Counted from the stretch's first letter, positions 7,224-14,887 are shown. The stretch is DNA of 16,884 bases from Acetomicrobium sp. UBA5826 (GCF_002433005.1 NZ_DJHF01000024.1:1-16884), one strand, 5' to 3'. The notes: generated by a model from the letters alone, not told the origin. A program made the numbers and translations.

Positions 7224-8006
7224 ATGACGAAGGTTTTTATATGCGGTCGCGGTGGGAGCGGGAAGAGCACGATAACCGCAATGTTTGCCAAATTTTTGGC
7301 CTCGGAAGGGATGCGAGTGTTGGTAATAGATGCCGACGAAAGCAACCGCAGCCTCTATAGGATGCTTGGGCTCAGTGCTCCCAAGAGCACGTTGATGGAC
7401 GATCTGGGAGGAAGGGTTGCCGTAAAAAAAGTCGTCTTCGACAACAAAAAGGGTGGGTTCGACGAGGATGCCAAGATCCACGTTGACGATTTGCCGCGAA
7501 CCTGCGTTAGCAGGAGGGACGATTACGCCTTTTTGGCCATAGGCAAAATTCGCCAACCCGACGAGGGATGCGCCTGTCCCATGGGAGCGCTGGAGAAGGG
7601 GTTTCTTGCGAGGCTGCATGCTCCCGGATGGTGGATTTTGGTGGACTGCGAGGCAGGCATAGAGCATATTGGGCGCGGCATCTGGCGAAGCGCCGATATT
7701 TTTCTTGTAGTTCTTGAGCCCTCCCACGAATCATTGGAAATGGTCAAGTTTATGAGCGATTTGGCAAAGGAAGTGGATCGCCCGATGGTGGCGGTTGTCA
7801 ATATGGCCGATGATGATGTAATTGAAAACGTCAAGGCATCACTTGAGTCCATAGGGGTAGAAGCCGCAGCGTTTTTTCCTCGAGACAAGAGGATTGCCGC
7901 TTCTAACTTGAAAGGCGATACCGTTCCTTTGCTTCCGGAATTTGCGCCTTTTCTGCGATCTTGTTTCGAGGCGATATCGGAAAAGACCAATGCAATTAAA
8001 TACTGA
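7224..8006 (+). CDS. CooC-family P-loop ATPase (nickel-insertion/metallocentre maturation type)
   Basis: This 260-residue MinD/Mrp-superfamily ATPase most resembles CooC, which loads nickel into carbon monoxide dehydrogenase. Residues 8-16, GRGGSGKST, form a deviant Walker A in which the usual signature lysine is Arg9. The switch I region is IDADES at 35-40. EGCACPMG gives the C116-x-C118 pair that binds metal at the CooC dimer interface. VDCEAGIEHIGRG at 140-152 is the CooC-type Walker B region. The ribosome site GGGGGTG is about 11 nt before the ATG. It lies 54 nt behind sdaAA and may be cotranscribed with it. No CO dehydrogenase is in the window, so its client is unknown. Confidence 0.8.
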   Translation: MTKVFICGRGGSGKSTITAMFAKFLASEGMRVLVIDADESNRSLYRMLGLSAPKSTLMDDLGGRVAVKKVVFDNKKGGFDEDAKIHVDDLPRTCVSRRDDYAFLAIGKIRQPDEGCACPMGALEKGFLARLHAPGWWILVDCEAGIEHIGRGIWRSADIFLVVLEPSHESLEMVKFMSDLAKEVDRPMVAVVNMADDDVIENVKASLESIGVEAAAFFPRDKRIAASNLKGDTVPLLPEFAPFLRSCFEAISEKTNAIKY

Positions 8007-8048
8007 GGCTGTTACTTTGCCTTGAAAGTTGATCCTTAAAAAGTGCAG

Positions 8049-8054
8049 TATAAT
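8049..8054 (+). promoter_or_regulatory. Possible -10 element upstream of the nitroreductase gene
   Basis: A perfect TATAAT lies at 8049-8054, 58 nt ahead of the ATG. The TTG-type hexamers nearby (8022-8027 and 8029-8034) are at spacings of 21 and 14 nt, neither normal, so the promoter call is weak. Confidence 0.3.
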
Positions 8055-8112
8055 TATCATCTGTTGTAGCTCATTCGAGGATCGACAAAATTTTGTTTGG
8101 GAGGTGTTTACG

Positions 8113-8643
8113 ATGTCTTTGCGAGAGGATCGCGCTATAAAGGTAATATTGGACAGAAGGAGCGTAAGGAAGTTTCAAAAGGATAGAAAGGTTGAACCGG
8201 AAAAATTGGAGATAATTTTGGAATGCGCACAGGCAGCCCCTACGGCGGGAGGTACGAGGCCCTGGCATTTTGTCGTCGTGGACGAAAGATCGTTGCTCGA
8301 TGCATTGGCCGAGGCTCATCCTTACGGAAAGATGCTTCATGAAGCGGGATTTGCCGTCGTCGTCTGTGGCGATCCTTCCATCAGCGATTTTGCAAAACGG
8401 TATTGGGAAGAGGATTGTTCAGCTGCTATGCAAAACATCCTGCTGGCATCGCAGGCATTGGGGCTTGGATCAGTGTGGCTAGGCGTCAATAACTCCCCTG
8501 GTCGTCCCGAAGCTATAAGGAAGGTTTTGGGGATACCCCAACATATCAACGTGTTATGCATAGCTGCCATAGGATATCCTGCAGAAAGCAAGGAACCCCA
8601 TAGCGGTTACGACAACCAAAGGGTTCATCACAACAAATGGTAA
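8113..8643 (+). CDS. Nitroreductase-family FMN-dependent oxidoreductase
   Basis: This 176-residue protein belongs to the small FMN-binding nitroreductase family. The N-terminal ILDRRSVRKFQKD carries the Arg pair that contacts the FMN phosphate. ECAQAAPTAGGTRPWHFVVV is the second flavin-contact segment, and ALGLGSVWLGV is the conserved segment after the central helix. The likely start is ATG 8113, with GGGAGGTG 6 nt upstream; an upstream in-frame TTG at 8029 has no ribosome site. The physiological substrate is not predictable; relatives reduce quinones, flavins or nitro compounds with NAD(P)H. It follows the CooC-like gene by about 105 nt and is followed by a hairpin at 8696-8726. Confidence 0.88.
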   Translation: MSLREDRAIKVILDRRSVRKFQKDRKVEPEKLEIILECAQAAPTAGGTRPWHFVVVDERSLLDALAEAHPYGKMLHEAGFAVVVCGDPSISDFAKRYWEEDCSAAMQNILLASQALGLGSVWLGVNNSPGRPEAIRKVLGIPQHINVLCIAAIGYPAESKEPHSGYDNQRVHHNKW

Positions 8644-8677
8644 AATACCATCCCTCGAGGTAAAAAAGGTAAAAATA

Positions 8678-8686
8678 TGTTAAAAT
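8678..8686 (+). promoter_or_regulatory. Extended -10 element, candidate gyrA promoter
   Basis: TGTTAAAAT is a TGn-extended -10, in an AT-rich stretch downstream of the nitroreductase stop. No -35 is visible. If used, the gyrA transcript begins near 8693 and includes the hairpin at 8696-8726 in its leader. Confidence 0.35.
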
Positions 8687-8695
8687 ATGATTCAT

Positions 8696-8726
8696 AAGCG
8701 ACGGACTTTTAGCTACGCCGTCGCTT
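8696..8726 (+). terminator. Hairpin between nitroreductase and gyrA (terminator or gyrA leader element)
   Basis: Nine perfect pairs, AAGCGACGG (8696-8704) with CCGTCGCTT (8718-8726), enclose a 13-nt loop and are followed by CTTTGTTGTTG, a loose T-rich tail. It may end the nitroreductase transcript. Because the only promoter-like element for gyrA lies upstream of it, it may instead sit in the gyrA leader. Confidence 0.5.
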
Positions 8727-8768
8727 CTTTGTTGTTGACAGTCCCATCTTTTCGTTGGAGGTATCGAA

Positions 8769-11207
8769 ATGGCAGAAAGCAGCAATATAGGTAAAGTGCT
8801 TAGATTACCGATAGAAGAAGAAATAAAGCTGAGTTATCTCGATTATGCCATGAGTGTAATCGTGGGCCGGGCTTTGCCCGATGCGAAGGATGGCCTGAAA
8901 CCCGTGCAGCGAAGGATACTTTACGCGATGATGGAATTGGGCTTGAGGTCAAACCAACCCTACAGAAAATCGGCCAGGATCGTCGGAGAGACCATGGGAA
9001 AATATCATCCCCATGGAGACGCGGCCATATACGATGCCATGGTCAGAATGGCCCAAGACTTTTCCATGCGCTATCCACTGGTGGACGGCCAGGGCAACTT
9101 CGGTTCGATAGATGGCGATCCCCCCGCGGCTATGCGTTATACTGAAGCCAGGCTTTCTCCGCTGGGCGAAGAGATGCTGAGAGACATAAACGAAGACACG
9201 GTAGACTGGGGCCCGAACTTCGACGAAACCTTGCAGGAACCGCTCGTCTTGCCGTCGCTGCTTCCAAATCTTCTGGTCAATGGCAGCTCGGGAATTGCCG
9301 TAGGCATGGCTACAAACATCCCTCCCCATAATTTATCGGAAGTGGTGGATGCTCTCTGCCTTTTGATAGACAGAGGAGAGGATGTCGAGCTCGGAGACAT
9401 AATTGAAGTCATGCCGGGGCCTGATTTCCCGACGGGAGGAACGATAACCGGAAGGGAAGGCATCATAAACGCTTACAGGACGGGAAGGGGCAAGATCGTC
9501 TTGCGCGGAAGAGTCTCCATCGAGCAGATGAAGCGCGGAAAGACGAGCCTTATAGTGACAGAGATCCCATATATGGTCAACAAAGTAACGCTGATCGAAA
9601 TAATAGCAAGGGGCGTACAGGAGGGCCATCTGACCGGGATAGCTGACCTAAGAGACGAATCGGACAGAGACGGAATAAGGGTCGTCATAGAGCTTCAAAG
9701 AGATGCAGATCCCCATCTGGTTTTGAAGCAGCTTTTCAGCAGAACGCCTCTTCAAACCACCTTTGGCGTCATTAACCTGGCCCTTGTGGACGGGGTGCCG
9801 AGGGAACTCGGATTAATAGAACTTCTCAAAATATTTCTGGATCACAGGAGAGATGTCGTTCGTCGCAGAACAAATTATCGCCTCAGGAAGGCGGAGGAAA
9901 GGGCCCATATAGTGGAGGGACTGGTAAAGGCCCTGGATATGATAGACGAGATTATTGCTCTTATCAAAAGATCCAAGGATGCTCAGGAAGCAAGGGTAGG
10001 GCTTATGGATAATTTTGGCTTCACGGAATTACAGGCACAGGCAATACTCGACATGAGATTGCAGCGTCTTACCAATCTGGAACGGAGCAAATTAGAAGAA
10101 GAGTTGAGACTTCTTCTTAAGGATATAGAGATGTACCACTCCATCCTTGAAAATCCCAGCGTGTTGGATTCTGTAGTCAAAGAGGAGCTGACGGAGCTCA
10201 AGAGACAATACGGCGATGCCAGGAAGACCGAAATTGTAGATGAATTGGTCGAAGTGGCAGATGACGAACTTATACCTGAGGAGGATATAGTCGTAGTTTT
10301 GAGCAAGGACGGTTATTTAAGGCGCGCCTCTTTAGGAGACTATCATCTGCAGGGACGGGGCGGCAAAGGCATCAAAGGGTTAAAACAAAAAGATGATGAA
10401 GTGGAGATGTTCGCTGCTACTACAACTCATCATGACATATTCCTTTTCACGAGCAAGGGGCGTGTCTTTGCCATAAAGGGATATTTGCTCCCCGAACCGA
10501 AAAACGGGAAAGGCAAACATGTGAGCTCCTTTTTTACCCTGGAGGAAAATGAGCGCGTTGTGGCAATAAAAGAGGATACAATGCACGGAGCCAGGTTCGT
10601 ATTCTTTGCGACCGAGAGGGGAATTGCCAAGAGGCTCGATGTTAGGGAATTGGCCAACCTAACACGTGCTGGCCGGCGGGTCATTACCTTGGACGACGGA
10701 GATTTTATAGCCAGAGTACGGTTTACATCCGGCGAAGACGAGCTTTTGTTCGTTTCTGCCAAGGGCCAGGCACTGAGGACGAGCGAGCAGGAATTTCGTC
10801 CAATGGGCCGACAGGCCAGGGGCGTGCGCGCCATACGGCTGTTGGAAAGCGATGTATTGGTTGGATGCGAACCCCTGCAGGAAGGAATGGCGATATTGTT
10901 TATTAGCGAAAATGGCGTTGGCAAGCGCACTTCCTTCGACGAATTTCCTCTGCATCACCGAGGCGGCTCGGGGGTGAGAGCTATGCGGCTGTCGAACCGC
11001 ACGGGATCGCTTGTAGGCGCCTGGAGCGTGACTGAAGATGATGAGGTCATGATAGTTACCAGTAAAGGGCGTGTGACGCGGATAGCGGTTAAGAATGTTC
11101 CTGTGCTTTCCCGAACGGCGACGGGAAGCATTTTGGTAAGGCTTGACCAAGGCGATAGCGTGGCAGATATTACGATAGTTCGAGACGATGCCATGGAGGA
11201 AGTCTAG
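8769..11207 (+). CDS. gyrA: DNA gyrase subunit A
   Basis: This 812-residue subunit breaks and rejoins DNA in the type IIA topoisomerase that introduces negative supercoils. The breakage-reunion domain includes the quinolone-contact region GKYHPHGDAAIYDAMVRMAQ (77-96) and the catalytic Tyr124 in AAMRYTEARL. The C-terminal wrapping domain from about residue 510 carries a GyrA-box, QGRGGKG, at 528-534, which argues for gyrase rather than ParC; the second position is Gly instead of the usual Lys or Arg. The residue matching E. coli Ser83 is Ala85, while Asp89 (E. coli Asp87) is kept. The ATG has GGAGG upstream. psd starts one nucleotide after the stop, with its ribosome site inside the gyrA end. 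Confidence 0.96.
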   Translation: MAESSNIGKVLRLPIEEEIKLSYLDYAMSVIVGRALPDAKDGLKPVQRRILYAMMELGLRSNQPYRKSARIVGETMGKYHPHGDAAIYDAMVRMAQDFSMRYPLVDGQGNFGSIDGDPPAAMRYTEARLSPLGEEMLRDINEDTVDWGPNFDETLQEPLVLPSLLPNLLVNGSSGIAVGMATNIPPHNLSEVVDALCLLIDRGEDVELGDIIEVMPGPDFPTGGTITGREGIINAYRTGRGKIVLRGRVSIEQMKRGKTSLIVTEIPYMVNKVTLIEIIARGVQEGHLTGIADLRDESDRDGIRVVIELQRDADPHLVLKQLFSRTPLQTTFGVINLALVDGVPRELGLIELLKIFLDHRRDVVRRRTNYRLRKAEERAHIVEGLVKALDMIDEIIALIKRSKDAQEARVGLMDNFGFTELQAQAILDMRLQRLTNLERSKLEEELRLLLKDIEMYHSILENPSVLDSVVKEELTELKRQYGDARKTEIVDELVEVADDELIPEEDIVVVLSKDGYLRRASLGDYHLQGRGGKGIKGLKQKDDEVEMFAATTTHHDIFLFTSKGRVFAIKGYLLPEPKNGKGKHVSSFFTLEENERVVAIKEDTMHGARFVFFATERGIAKRLDVRELANLTRAGRRVITLDDGDFIARVRFTSGEDELLFVSAKGQALRTSEQEFRPMGRQARGVRAIRLLESDVLVGCEPLQEGMAILFISENGVGKRTSFDEFPLHHRGGSGVRAMRLSNRTGSLVGAWSVTEDDEVMIVTSKGRVTRIAVKNVPVLSRTATGSILVRLDQGDSVADITIVRDDAMEEV

Positions 11208-11208
11208 C

Positions 11209-11865
11209 ATGAAAATAGCTCCAGAGGGGACAGTCCCGATCGCAGCAGCTGTTTTTATGGCCTGCGGCGCTTGGCTTATATCTCCTGTCTTGGGGGGTAT
11301 TATGGGGTTGTGTGCGTTATTTTTGGCGTGGTTTTACAGGGAGCCCCATGTCGACGTTCCAAGTGACCCCCTAGCCTTTGTAAGTCCAGCGGATGGGAAG
11401 GTCGTAGAGGTTGAAAGCACTGACATTCCCTTCGTCGGTAATTCTGCCAAGATAGGCATATTCATGACGGTGACCGACGTGCACGTGAATCGCATTCCCT
11501 ATGAAGGGAAGATATCCTTTTTGAAATATCGGAAGGGTAAACATTTGGTGGCCTTTGCTCCCAAGTCCTCGGAGATCAACGAAAGGTTATATACCGGTCT
11601 CGAGACAAAATATGGTAATGTTTTGCTTGTGCAGATTGCAGGCTTGCTGGCAAGGAGAATAGCGTGTAGAGTAAAGGTGGATCAATTCATGGCCAAGGGA
11701 CAAGCCTATGGCATGATAAAATTTGGTTCAAAAGTCGATGTTTATCTTCCGCCTTCAGTAAAGCCAATCGTAAAGATTGGCGATAAAGTCAAGGCCGGAA
11801 GCAGCGTTATAGGCATGGTTTTAGAGGATGAAGGGAGTGATGTCGTTGGACAGAAAAATTCATAG
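11209..11865 (+). CDS. psd: Phosphatidylserine decarboxylase proenzyme (short form)
   Basis: This membrane enzyme converts phosphatidylserine to phosphatidylethanolamine with a self-made pyruvoyl group. The 218-residue chain has a hydrophobic N-terminus (about 8-42), VSPADGKVVEVES (58-70), TVTDVHVNRIPYEG (87-100) and the self-cleavage site KFGSKVDVYLP (171-181). Cleavage between Gly173 and Ser174 would give a long beta chain and an alpha chain of about 45 residues. The length matches the short class rather than the roughly 320-residue E. coli form. ATG 11209 is preceded by GGAGGA (11195-11200), which lies within gyrA; the in-frame ATG at 11188 lacks such a site. pssA overlaps its 3' end. Confidence 0.93.
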   Translation: MKIAPEGTVPIAAAVFMACGAWLISPVLGGIMGLCALFLAWFYREPHVDVPSDPLAFVSPADGKVVEVESTDIPFVGNSAKIGIFMTVTDVHVNRIPYEGKISFLKYRKGKHLVAFAPKSSEINERLYTGLETKYGNVLLVQIAGLLARRIACRVKVDQFMAKGQAYGMIKFGSKVDVYLPPSVKPIVKIGDKVKAGSSVIGMVLEDEGSDVVGQKNS

Positions 11866-12589
11866 AAAGAGAATGTTAAAAAAACCCATATCCCTGCGCA
11901 AATTGTTTCCTAACATGATCACGAGCGGAAATATTTTATGTGGCATCATGTCATTGATTTTGGTGTTTCATGATCACCTGATGCCGGCCGCCTGGTTGAT
12001 CCTCATGGCTGCATTTTTCGATTTGATGGACGGAAAGGTGGCAAGGTCGTTGGGAGGAGACAGCACGTTTGGGATGGAATTTGACAGCTTGGCCGATGTG
12101 GTCAGCTTCGGAGTTGTGCCCGGCCTGATTTTTTATGTCTCATATTTATACGCATCAAGCGGTATCCTGGGTGCCCTTGGAACTGCCTTTTTCGTATTGT
12201 GCGGGGCACTGCGGTTAGCCAGATTTAATGTGGTACATACAAGCGGAAGCTTTCAGGGTCTTCCAATCCCTGCTGCGGGTTTGTTTTTGACCTCCTTCGT
12301 TATTTCGGGCGTGATCTTGCCCTCCCTTGGGGCTGCAATAATAGCAACGGGGACCGGGGCCCTGATGATCTCGAACATACCCTACGGAAGCCTGAAGCAG
12401 TTGAGCAGGGATAACATAAATGTTCTTAGGCTCCTTTTTTTGCTCAGTTGTTTCATAACCCTTTCGATATTGCTGAAGGAAAAGGCCCCTTTGGCTTACA
12501 TGCTGATATACGTCTGCAGCGGTCCCGTAGGGATCGATTGGGGCAAGTGGCTTTCTTTGAAGGGAGACGAAGTTACGGATCATCAATAA
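11840..12589 (+). CDS. pssA: CDP-diacylglycerol--serine O-phosphatidyltransferase
   Basis: This integral membrane enzyme makes phosphatidylserine from CDP-diacylglycerol and serine, supplying the substrate for Psd encoded just upstream. The CDP-alcohol phosphatidyltransferase motif is complete: DGKVAR, eight residues, then G-x3-D-x3-D in GMEFDSLAD. Several hydrophobic segments follow, as expected for the PssA-II type, about 249 residues. The start is ambiguous among in-frame ATG 11828, GTG 11837, ATG 11840 and TTG 11846; AAGGGAG at 11831-11837 is well spaced only for the last. All overlap the end of psd, so translation is likely coupled. A 17-bp inverted repeat just after the stop ends the gyrA-psd-pssA run. 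Confidence 0.92.
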   Translation: MSLDRKIHRKRMLKKPISLRKLFPNMITSGNILCGIMSLILVFHDHLMPAAWLILMAAFFDLMDGKVARSLGGDSTFGMEFDSLADVVSFGVVPGLIFYVSYLYASSGILGALGTAFFVLCGALRLARFNVVHTSGSFQGLPIPAAGLFLTSFVISGVILPSLGAAIIATGTGALMISNIPYGSLKQLSRDNINVLRLLFLLSCFITLSILLKEKAPLAYMLIYVCSGPVGIDWGKWLSLKGDEVTDHQ

Positions 12590-12592
12590 ACA

Positions 12593-12630
12593 AACAAGTA
12601 AGAGGGAGATTTTTCTCCCTCTTACTTGTT
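12593..12630. terminator. Bidirectional terminator between pssA and the symporter
   Basis: A perfect 17-bp inverted repeat (12593-12609 with 12614-12630) has a TTTT loop. It fills the 45-nt gap between two convergent genes, pssA ending at 12589 and the symporter ending at 12635. It has T-rich sequence behind it on the minus strand (GTTTGTTTATTG) and can serve both transcripts. Confidence 0.85.
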
Positions 12631-12634
12631 GAGC

Positions 12635-13918
12635 TTAAGACCATTTAGATATATCCAGGTCACCTTCGCTTTTTGCGACGACGCTGGTTCCAACGAGGTC
12701 TCCCGTTACGTTAATACAGGTCCTTCCCATGTCAAATATGGCGTCAACACCCAATATCATTGCGTAAGCAGCAGCTACGGGCGTTCCGGGTTCTACGGGC
12801 AAACCCACGGAATTTAACACCAAAAGCAGCATAATAGCACCTGCACCCGGCACTCCGGCTGTGCCTATGGAGGCAAGCAGGGCTGTTACTATTACTATCA
12901 ACTGGTCCGAAAGGGACAATTGATGACCAACGGCAAAAGCTATAAAGAGAGCGCAAACTCCCTGATAAATAGACGTACCGTCCATATTGATGGTGGCTCC
13001 AAGGGGGAGCGTAAAGGAGTAGGTGCCTTTGGATATGCCCATATTTTCAGCGCAGGCCATGGATACCGGCAATGTCCCGCTACTGCTTCTCGTTACAAAG
13101 GCTGTTATCATGGCTTCCTTTGCGTGAGCCAGAAACTTGCTGAGGCGCAATCCAAAAAACCGGAGTATTAGCCCGTAAACAACCGCTACGTGGACTACAA
13201 TAGCTAGATATTCAGCGCCCACTGCCGTCGCTAAGGGTCCTATGACCCTAGGGCCCTCCTTCGCCAGGACCACAGCTACTAAAGCAAACACGCCGATGGG
13301 AGCGTATTCCATTATCCCCCTTACGATCTTGTACATTACCTCTGCAGCTCCGTTGGCGAAATTATATACGATGTTAGCCGATGTTCTGAGCTCTTCCTTT
13401 TCGCTTTCCCGTAACAGGGAAAGGCCTATTCCAAAAAGCAGTGCGAAAAAGATTATGGGCAACACATCTCCTTTGGACAAGGCCTCGACGGGATTTGTCG
13501 GCACTATGTTCAAGAAAGTATTCACCAGGGAAGGTCTTTTAAGTTCAAATCCTCCCGCTTCGGCTCCCGCCAGATCTAACCCCAGACCCGGTTTAAACAA
13601 GTTGGCAAAGATCAAGCCTATGACAACGGCAAAGACTGTGGTTAACAAATAATAGATGATTATTTTTATTCCTACCCTGCCCAGGCGATAGGGGCTTATG
13701 CTCGCCGTTCCGACGATAAGGCTAAAGAGTATTACTGGAACGACTATCATTTTAAGAAGTCTAATGAATAAATCCCCGAAAGGCTGCACCCAAAGTATCT
13801 TGTCCTTAAGAAGCAATCCTGCCGCTATACCGAGAATGAGTCCCAGCAATATTCGAATGAGCAAATTCGATCCAAAATACCAACCCATAAAGCCCCTCTT
13901 TTTCTCTCCCTCTGACAT
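12635..13918 (-). CDS. Dicarboxylate/amino acid:cation symporter, aspartate/glutamate type
   Basis: This 427-residue inner-membrane protein belongs to the DAACS (GltP/GltPh, SLC1) family, which imports acidic amino acids with sodium or protons. Visible landmarks are the HP1 serine-rich motif SSSGTLPVS, the sodium-site motif NMDGTS, and HP2 AGVPGAGAIM. The last core helix reads DAIFDMGRTCINVTGD, placing Asp392, Asp396, Arg399, Thr400, Asn403 and Asp407 where GltPh has Asp390, Asp394, Arg397, Thr398, Asn401 and Asp405. The Arg favours acidic substrates such as aspartate or glutamate over neutral ones. The ATG at 13918 follows a GAGGGAGGGTG ribosome site. It is monocistronic, with a TATAAT at 13969-13964 and a long palindrome upstream. 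Confidence 0.93.
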   Translation of the reverse strand: MSEGEKKRGFMGWYFGSNLLIRILLGLILGIAAGLLLKDKILWVQPFGDLFIRLLKMIVVPVILFSLIVGTASISPYRLGRVGIKIIIYYLLTTVFAVVIGLIFANLFKPGLGLDLAGAEAGGFELKRPSLVNTFLNIVPTNPVEALSKGDVLPIIFFALLFGIGLSLLRESEKEELRTSANIVYNFANGAAEVMYKIVRGIMEYAPIGVFALVAVVLAKEGPRVIGPLATAVGAEYLAIVVHVAVVYGLILRFFGLRLSKFLAHAKEAMITAFVTRSSSGTLPVSMACAENMGISKGTYSFTLPLGATINMDGTSIYQGVCALFIAFAVGHQLSLSDQLIVIVTALLASIGTAGVPGAGAIMLLLVLNSVGLPVEPGTPVAAAYAMILGVDAIFDMGRTCINVTGDLVGTSVVAKSEGDLDISKWS

Positions 13919-13963
13919 AAGATCACCCTCCCTCTATTAATGTGGATTTTATGGATTGTTTTA

Positions 13964-13969
13964 ATTATA
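13964..13969 (-). promoter_or_regulatory. -10 element of the symporter gene
   Basis: Read on the minus strand, a perfect TATAAT lies at 13969-13964, giving a start near 13957 and a leader of about 39 nt. No -35 hexamer is found at 16-18 nt spacing, so the promoter may depend on an activator. Confidence 0.45.
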
Positions 13970-13997
13970 CTTCATGTTGCCTGATCTTGCTGTTACA

Positions 13998-14025
13998 TTT
14001 CGATAAAAAGAAATTTTTATCGAAA
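13998..14025. repeat. 28-bp palindrome upstream of the symporter promoter (candidate operator)
   Basis: TTTCGATAAAAA (13998-14009) and its exact complement (14014-14025) flank a 4-nt GAAA. It is centred about 54 bp upstream of the predicted symporter start site. It lacks a T run on the downstream side in either orientation, so it looks more like a protein-binding site than a terminator. Confidence 0.5.
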
Positions 14026-14049
14026 AAAATTAGCGGTTATTGATTTAAA

Positions 14050-14067
14050 TTAAAAACCATTTTAATA
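14050..14067 (-). terminator. Weak AT-only hairpin downstream of tonB
   Basis: Seven A-T pairs, ATTAAAA (14050-14056) with TTTTAAT (14061-14067), lie about 40 nt past the tonB stop on the minus strand and are followed by TTAAATC. It is a possible terminator of the exbB-btuF-exbD-tonB transcript but would be a weak structure. Confidence 0.25.
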
Positions 14068-14107
14068 ATCTATGAATGAGGAACAGTTTGATCGATTTGT
14101 CCGGCAC

Positions 14108-14887
14108 TTAGGGATTTAACTTGAAGACGACCGGCACTAGAACCTCTTTTTCTTCCGAAGATTTAAATATCCACTGTTTGACGGCCTTTAGGGCGCTTTC
14201 ATCGAGCAAATCAAAACCGCTGGAACGATGTATCCTGGCTTCCTTTACCTTGCCGTCGGAAAAAAGTCGCACATATACGATGACAGTTCCCTCTTCCCCT
14301 CGTCTTCTGGATATAAGAGGGTAGATGGGTTTGACGCTTCGAAGGATGTCAAGTTCGCTGGCTACTGCAATAGGTTGTTGGGGCTTGTCGGAAAGAGTTG
14401 AAGGGATTTCGGGTTGGCCTTTAAGGCCTTCTTGAAGTGGCGAAGATTGAGAATTGCTGCCGTTGCTTTCCCTTGGAAGGGGCTTTGCCACCTCTGCATG
14501 CGATGTCGTCGAGTCTGCGGCCTTTACGTCGATATCATCTGGAGCACGTTCCTTTGCCGGAGCCTTCTTTTCTTTTTCAGCCAAAGGCTTCTTGGACGCA
14601 GGTTCCTTTGTTGGCTTTGTAGTCCCTTTGTCTTCCTTTGCCTTGTAGTCCTTCGCCTCTGAGGGCTTGTCAGGCAACGAAGGTTTTGTCGGGCCAGGAT
14701 CTTTATCCTCTGCAATTCTTGAGGTCTTTTCGGCCTCGTTCGCATTTGCAAGCCTGACGGCAATGACACTATTCGTCCTTTGTGGCAGAGCTTGAGTCTT
14801 TGGGATTTCCAGGTGCCAGAAAAGTGCCAAATGAATCAAAAAACTTAAGGTCAATGGCCCTATCCATTTCCCAATATTGCCCATCAT
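14108..14887 (-). CDS. tonB: TonB energy-transducing protein
   Basis: This 259-residue protein links the ExbB-ExbD motor in the inner membrane to outer-membrane receptors. An N-terminal membrane anchor (about 9-27) includes the SFLIH segment, whose His is the conserved anchor residue of the family. A long Lys-, Pro- and Glu-rich spacer (about 50-180) spans the periplasm. The C-terminal TonB domain starts near SVKPIYPLISRRRGEEGTVI and continues FSDGKVKEARI, SSGFDLLDESALKAVKQW. The ATG at 14887 overlaps the exbD stop by 4 nt. The receptor-contacting domain is intact, so it could energise the BtuB-like protein encoded at 3582, though that pairing is inferred. Confidence 0.93.
   Translation of the reverse strand: MMGNIGKWIGPLTLSFLIHLALFWHLEIPKTQALPQRTNSVIAVRLANANEAEKTSRIAEDKDPGPTKPSLPDKPSEAKDYKAKEDKGTTKPTKEPASKKPLAEKEKKAPAKERAPDDIDVKAADSTTSHAEVAKPLPRESNGSNSQSSPLQEGLKGQPEIPSTLSDKPQQPIAVASELDILRSVKPIYPLISRRRGEEGTVIVYVRLFSDGKVKEARIHRSSGFDLLDESALKAVKQWIFKSSEEKEVLVPVVFKLNP

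Noticed and set aside
8029..8112. Upstream TTG extending the nitroreductase by 28 residues
   Set aside because: The extension is not family-like, and the GGGAGGTG site clearly serves ATG 8113.
8735..8740. TTGACA as the gyrA -35
   Set aside because: The expected -10 position around 8758 falls on the ribosome-site region TTGGAGGTA, which does not resemble a -10.
11188..11208. Upstream ATG for psd adding seven residues
   Set aside because: It would start inside gyrA without a ribosome site, while ATG 11209 has GGAGGA 8 nt before it.
10659..11210. A 183-codon open frame on the minus strand
   Set aside because: It is antisense to the well-supported C-terminal wrapping domain of gyrA and shows no recognisable domain.
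13242..13652. A 136-codon plus-strand open frame
   Set aside because: It is the complement of the symporter gene, whose conserved motifs are all on the minus strand.
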